NCBI GenBank assembly: GCA_031412355.1
Contig: JANOCR010000234.1
Location: 1 to 9,779, forward strand
DNA: 9,779 nt
Reading direction: 5' to 3'
Origin: JAENVT01 sp031412355
GTDB lineage: Bacteria > Actinomycetota > Acidimicrobiia > Acidimicrobiales > Ilumatobacteraceae
Part shown: piece after piece, positions 7,059-9,779 of the stretch
Numbering within the stretch: position 1 is the first letter of the stretch
How the letters are laid out: the number at the start of each line of letters is the position of its first letter
Notes under the pieces: model-generated
Told to the model about the DNA's origin: nothing
The model's input: only the letters and a program-made list of their open reading frames with translations
Database searches by the model: none
Made by a program: the position numbers and the translations under genes

Positions 7059-8159
7059 ATGACCCTGTACCCCGGATTCTCGACCGCTCGGATGGACGCC
7101 GTTTTCGCCCTGCAGTCACGGGTCGCGGCGATGGCGCGGGTCGAGGCTGCTGTCGCCATAGCGCAGGGCGCCGCCAGCATCATTCCTGCCGATGCTGCCA
7201 CGGCCATCGCCGACGCATGCGGGCAGCCCCTTGCCACCGAGGTCCTGGCCGCCGAGATCCTGGCTGCCCAGATCTTGGCTGATGGATGGCAGGTCGGCAC
7301 ACCGGTGCTCGGGCTCCTCGACGAACTGCGACCGCGACTCCCCGACGCGTCTCGCCCGTTCCTGCATCACGGTCTCACGACGCAGGACGTTGTCGACACG
7401 GCCACCATGCTGTTGGCCGCCGAAGCCATGCAGCACCTCGCCGATCTTACGGCCGCAGCAGCGTCCTCGTTGCGGGAGATCATCCAGCGCAGCGGCTCCG
7501 TTGCCACCCAGGCTCGGTCGTTCCTGCAGCCCGCCGACGTCACGACTGTCGGATTCCGCACGGCTCGATGGCTCGCCCAAATCGATCACGTCCGTCGTCG
7601 CATCGCATCGGCGGAAACCCCAGTGCAACTTGGCGGTCTGATCGGCGACCGGATCGGAATCACCGACGACGTCGCGCGTGCAGCCGCAGCCCACCTCGGT
7701 CTGCACGCCCGACTCCCGTGGCACACCGATCGGTCGCCGGTCATCGCCTTGGTCGACATCGTCGTCGACCTCGCCAGGTGGGCGACCAAGGTCGGCGGCG
7801 ACATCGCGCAGCTCGTTCAACTCGGCGAGATCACCACGCGCGCCGGAGGATCATCGGCCGCGGCGGGTAAACGCAATCCGATCGACGCGATGCGGGCGAT
7901 GGCCGCCGCTGAGGTGTGTGCCGGTGTTGCAACGGTTGTCACGCATACAAAGCCGCACGAACTCGAACGCGGCCTGGGCAGCTGGCACGCCGAGTGGTTC
8001 GCGATTCCACTCGTGTTCCAGACCGCCGGCGCCGCGGTCGAGGCGGCCGGCGCGGCGCTCGCTTCACTCGAGGTCGAGCCGTCGGCGTTGGTGGTTGCCG
8101 ACGACCGCCGAGCCGCAGCAGACGCCTTTGTCAACTCAGTGCTGGAGCAGTCACCATGA
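7059..8159 (+). CDS. pcaB: 3-carboxy-cis,cis-muconate cycloisomerase
   Basis: PcaB closes 3-carboxymuconate to gamma-carboxymuconolactone and belongs to the fumarase/argininosuccinate lyase superfamily. It has 366 residues, nearer the short form of the enzyme than the roughly 450-residue Pseudomonas form. Seen: a helical N-terminus, the conserved HHGLTTQDVVDTATM segment near residue 105 (family HxGxTSQDxxDT), and the superfamily loop GGSSAAAGKRNP (263-274). That loop normally reads GSSxMPxKxNP; here the Met-Pro is Ala-Ala and the next position is Gly, while S265, S266, K271, N273 and P274 remain. The C-terminal ELERGLGSWHAEW segment is typical of PcaB and separates it from adenylosuccinate lyase. 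The ATG lies four bases after the pcaG stop without a Shine-Dalgarno sequence. The last bases overlap pcaD as ATGA. Confidence 0.91.
   Translation: MTLYPGFSTARMDAVFALQSRVAAMARVEAAVAIAQGAASIIPADAATAIADACGQPLATEVLAAEILAAQILADGWQVGTPVLGLLDELRPRLPDASRPFLHHGLTTQDVVDTATMLLAAEAMQHLADLTAAAASSLREIIQRSGSVATQARSFLQPADVTTVGFRTARWLAQIDHVRRRIASAETPVQLGGLIGDRIGITDDVARAAAAHLGLHARLPWHTDRSPVIALVDIVVDLARWATKVGGDIAQLVQLGEITTRAGGSSAAAGKRNPIDAMRAMAAAEVCAGVATVVTHTKPHELERGLGSWHAEWFAIPLVFQTAGAAVEAAGAALASLEVEPSALVVADDRRAAADAFVNSVLEQSP
8144..8147 (+). promoter_or_regulatory. Ribosome binding site of pcaD
   Basis: GGAG, 8 bases before the pcaD ATG and within the end of pcaB, confirms the ATG at 8156 as the pcaD start together with the ATGA overlap. 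Confidence 0.55.
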
Positions 8160-8950
8160 CCACGTTTGCAACGACCCCAACCGGCCTTCGCGTCGCCTAT
8201 ACGGTCGCCGGCCGGCCATGGCGACCTTCGCTGGTCCTCACCCATTCGCTGGGCAGCGATCACCGCATGTGGGATTTGCAGGTCGAGGCACTGAAGGACC
8301 AGTACTACATCGTGTCGATCGACAACGTCGGCCACGGCGACAGCGATGTGCCGGCCGGCGACTACTCGATCTCCGACATGGCGACGGCCGTCCTGGCCGT
8401 TGCCGACACGGCAGAGCTCGAGCGCTTTCACTACTGCGGCCTGTCGGTCGGCGGCATCACCGGGCAGTGGCTGGGTGTGCACAACGCCGATCGGTTGCTG
8501 TCGCTGTCGCTGTGCAATACGGCCGCGAAGGTCGGCACACCCGATCTGTGGGCCGAGCGTATGCAGATCGCCCAAACGCAAGGGATGGCCGCGCTGGTCG
8601 ATGGCGTCATCTCCCGGTGGTTCTCACCCGGTTACGCCGACCGCGAACCGCAACGGTTTGCCCAGGCGCGCGAAACGCTCTTGGCCACGGACCCCAACGG
8701 CTATGCCGGTGTGTGCGCTGCGCTGCGCGACGGCGACCTGCGTGATGTCGTTGGCTCGATCACGCTGCCGACGTTGGTCATCGGCGGTGTGGCCGATCAG
8801 TCGACCCCGATCGAGCAGGCTCGCTGGTTGCACGAGCAGATCGCCGGAAGTCGGCTGGTGGAACTCGATGCGGCGCATCTCAGCAACCTCGATCGCGACG
8901 CCGAATTCACTGCCGCACTCGATCAGTTCCTGGGCGAGGTCACGCCCTGA
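8156..8950 (+). CDS. pcaD: 3-oxoadipate enol-lactonase
   Basis: This cytosolic alpha/beta hydrolase hydrolyses 3-oxoadipate enol-lactone to 3-oxoadipate, the last step encoded in this run. It has 264 residues, the normal length. Seen: the oxyanion-loop segment THSLGSDHRMW (near residue 30), DNVGHGDSDVP, the nucleophile elbow CGLSVGG with S97, GQWLGVH and LCNTAAKVGTPDLW, both very typical of PcaD, the acid D214 in GVADQSTP, and H241 in DAAHLSN. The triad is therefore complete. The protein stops after the hydrolase domain, with no C-terminal carboxymuconolactone decarboxylase domain, in agreement with the separate pcaC upstream. It is the last gene of the plus-strand operon; a convergent gene ends 22 bases further on. 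Confidence 0.95.
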   Translation: MTTFATTPTGLRVAYTVAGRPWRPSLVLTHSLGSDHRMWDLQVEALKDQYYIVSIDNVGHGDSDVPAGDYSISDMATAVLAVADTAELERFHYCGLSVGGITGQWLGVHNADRLLSLSLCNTAAKVGTPDLWAERMQIAQTQGMAALVDGVISRWFSPGYADREPQRFAQARETLLATDPNGYAGVCAALRDGDLRDVVGSITLPTLVIGGVADQSTPIEQARWLHEQIAGSRLVELDAAHLSNLDRDAEFTAALDQFLGEVTP

Positions 8951-8952
8951 GT

Positions 8953-8972
8953 GGCGTCGCGTTGCGCTCGCC
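8953..8972. terminator. GC hairpin between convergent genes, possible two-way terminator
   Basis: The 22-base gap between pcaD and the convergent gene is almost filled by GGCG-TC-GCG-TTG-CGC-T-CGCC. It can fold into a stem of seven G-C pairs with a small internal loop and a three-base loop. The position between two converging stops suits a terminator for both strands. No U-tract follows on either side, so it would be a non-canonical terminator, or chance in G+C-rich DNA. Confidence 0.35.
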
Positions 8973-9593
8973 CTAGAAACTGCCTTCAGCAAGACGGTCG
9001 ATGCCCTGGGTGAGGATCAGGTCTTCGTGCAGCTCCATCCACACGTCGTGATATGAGCCGCACATCACGCCGGTGAACATGCGCTGGTCACCGTTCTCCA
9101 GTGCCGTCCGACCGCCTGCGAGGCGAGCCGCGTAGCCGTCGTATCGCTTGGCGACCTCGGCGAACGCGTGACAGATCGGCTGGGCTTCGTCGTCGAGCGC
9201 CCCGAGCCGCTTGATGCACTCCTGGTCATAGGCCTCATCGGAGTGGTCGTTTGGCTCGCCGTCGCGCAACTGCCAGTCGGCGCACAGGGCCTTGAACGCC
9301 TCGTTCAAGCCGAGGAAACGGTGATACTTCTCGGCGAGGCCCTCGCGAAATCCCGGTCGGCTGACGTCTTCCTCCAGTGCGATCACATATGCCTCGCGAC
9401 CGTCGGGGGTCAGCTGCCACAGTCCGCGAGCCTCGCGATAGTTGGTGTGCCCTTGCTCCTGCATGGCTTGCAGATGGGACATCACCTCGTCCTCGGGCAG
9501 GCCGGCCAACTCGACGAGGTTCTCGACCTTGACGAATCCCTTGATCCGCAGCGCGTGATGAACCCTGAAGCGAGGACGGGAGTCATGAGCCAT
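8973..9593 (-). CDS. Probable winged-helix regulator-like protein with helical C-terminal domain
   Basis: I do not recognise a named family. The product has 206 residues from the ATG at 9593; a GTG at 9611 would add six. Residues about 8-75 look like a winged helix-turn-helix: a helix HHALRIKGFV, then VENLVELAGLPEDEVMSHLQAMQEQG (DNA-recognition-like pair of helices), then a short strand-turn GLWQLTPDGREAYV, as in MarR/PadR-like proteins. The remaining 130 residues are predicted helical, rich in acidic residues, with YHRFLGLNEAFKAL, CHAFAEVAKRYDGYAARL and the end SYHDVWMELHEDLILTQG. There is no signal peptide or membrane segment. It is convergent with pcaD and divergent from the methionine-synthase-like gene, with overlapping promoters, so it may control that gene, itself or the pca genes. 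All of this is inference from the fold. Confidence 0.6.
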   Translation of the reverse strand: MAHDSRPRFRVHHALRIKGFVKVENLVELAGLPEDEVMSHLQAMQEQGHTNYREARGLWQLTPDGREAYVIALEEDVSRPGFREGLAEKYHRFLGLNEAFKALCADWQLRDGEPNDHSDEAYDQECIKRLGALDDEAQPICHAFAEVAKRYDGYAARLAGGRTALENGDQRMFTGVMCGSYHDVWMELHEDLILTQGIDRLAEGSF

Positions 9594-9627
9594 TTGTCTC
9601 ACAATACTCACGCTCTACAGTTCGCAC
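9594..9627. promoter_or_regulatory. Overlapping divergent promoters, both compatible with leaderless transcripts
   Basis: On the plus strand TACAGT (9616-9621) ends exactly 7 bases before the ATG at 9628, with TTGTCT (9594-9599) 16 bases upstream as a fair -35. On the minus strand TATTGT (9606-9601) ends 8 bases before the ATG at 9593. Neither gene has a Shine-Dalgarno sequence. The segment also carries TTGT-CTC-ACAA (9594-9604), a small inverted repeat, and on the minus strand GTGAG twice with TATT between. An operator shared by both genes would fit here. Confidence 0.4.
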
Positions 9628-9779
9628 ATGAGTCCGACCGACCCACCGTTCCGAGCCGACCACGTCGGCAGTCTGCTGCGACCTAGAGCCGTGCTCGACG
9701 CGCGCGAGCAACATGCCACGGGCGCCATCACGGCTGCTCAGAAGCGATCCGTCGAGGACGAGGCCATTGCCGACGCCGT
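9628..9779 (+). CDS. Cobalamin-independent methionine synthase (MetE C-terminal-like) family protein, N-terminal fragment
   Basis: Only 50 codons are inside the window. The start reads MSPTDPPFRADHVGSLLRPR followed by a helical stretch with GAITAAQKRSVEDEAIADA. The FRADHVGSLLRP pattern, then an ED-AI motif, is typical of stand-alone proteins resembling the C-terminal (catalytic, zinc-binding) half of MetE, about 370 residues long. That family includes methionine synthase-like enzymes and relatives acting on other thiols, such as epoxyalkane:coenzyme M transferase. Zinc ligands and substrate residues lie beyond the window, so the reaction cannot be told. The ATG has no Shine-Dalgarno sequence but has a -10 box at the leaderless distance. 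It is divergent from the regulator-like gene. Confidence 0.72.
   Translation, partial: MSPTDPPFRADHVGSLLRPRAVLDAREQHATGAITAAQKRSVEDEAIADA

Noticed and set aside
7678..8745. 355-codon plus-strand frame across pcaB and pcaD
   Set aside because: It is out of frame with both well-supported genes and its Ser/Arg-rich translation resembles no protein.
9594..9611. GTG at 9611 as start of the regulator-like gene
   Set aside because: The ATG at 9593 has a -10 box at the leaderless distance, and the six extra residues would overlap that promoter. The GTG start cannot be fully excluded.

Overview
The window is G+C-rich, densely coded DNA with strong G/C at third codon positions, frequent GTG starts and 4-base start/stop overlaps. 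Several starts have no Shine-Dalgarno sequence but carry a TANNNT -10 box about 7 bases upstream, as leaderless transcripts do. With the protein sequences, this points to an environmental actinomycete-type bacterium (Actinomycetota, possibly Acidimicrobiia). That placement is inference, because the window contains no rRNA or other phylogenetic marker.

Left part (1-4090, minus strand): a two-gene unit read leftwards. A molybdenum hydroxylase large subunit of the xanthine dehydrogenase / form II CoxL-like family is followed 29 bases later by an indolepyruvate ferredoxin oxidoreductase family gene that runs off the window. No FAD or 2Fe-2S subunit for the Mo enzyme is visible here.

Centre (4190-8950, plus strand): a compact run pobA-pcaC-pcaH-pcaG-pcaB-pcaD, transcribed divergently from the Mo enzyme across a 99-base regulatory gap. 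Together these genes hydroxylate 4-hydroxybenzoate to protocatechuate (PobA), cleave the ring between its two hydroxyls (PcaHG), cycloisomerise carboxymuconate (PcaB), decarboxylate the lactone (PcaC) and hydrolyse the enol-lactone to 3-oxoadipate (PcaD). The last steps (3-oxoadipate CoA-transferase PcaIJ and thiolase PcaF) are not in the window. Active-site residues of PobA, PcaHG and PcaD are intact. PcaC and PcaD are separate proteins, not the PcaL fusion common in actinomycetes.

Right part (8951-9779): a convergent minus-strand gene for a probable winged-helix protein with an uncharacterised helical C-terminus. It is separated from pcaD by a 22-base gap holding a GC hairpin. A divergent plus-strand gene of the cobalamin-independent methionine synthase family follows, cut by the window end. 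The short gap between these two holds overlapping candidate promoters.

No tRNA, rRNA, CRISPR, insertion sequence or long repeat was recognised. The core is a known catabolic pathway. The less ordinary points are the orphan Mo-hydroxylase/IOR pair, the unnamed regulator-like protein, the altered PcaB signature loop and the leaderless gene starts.
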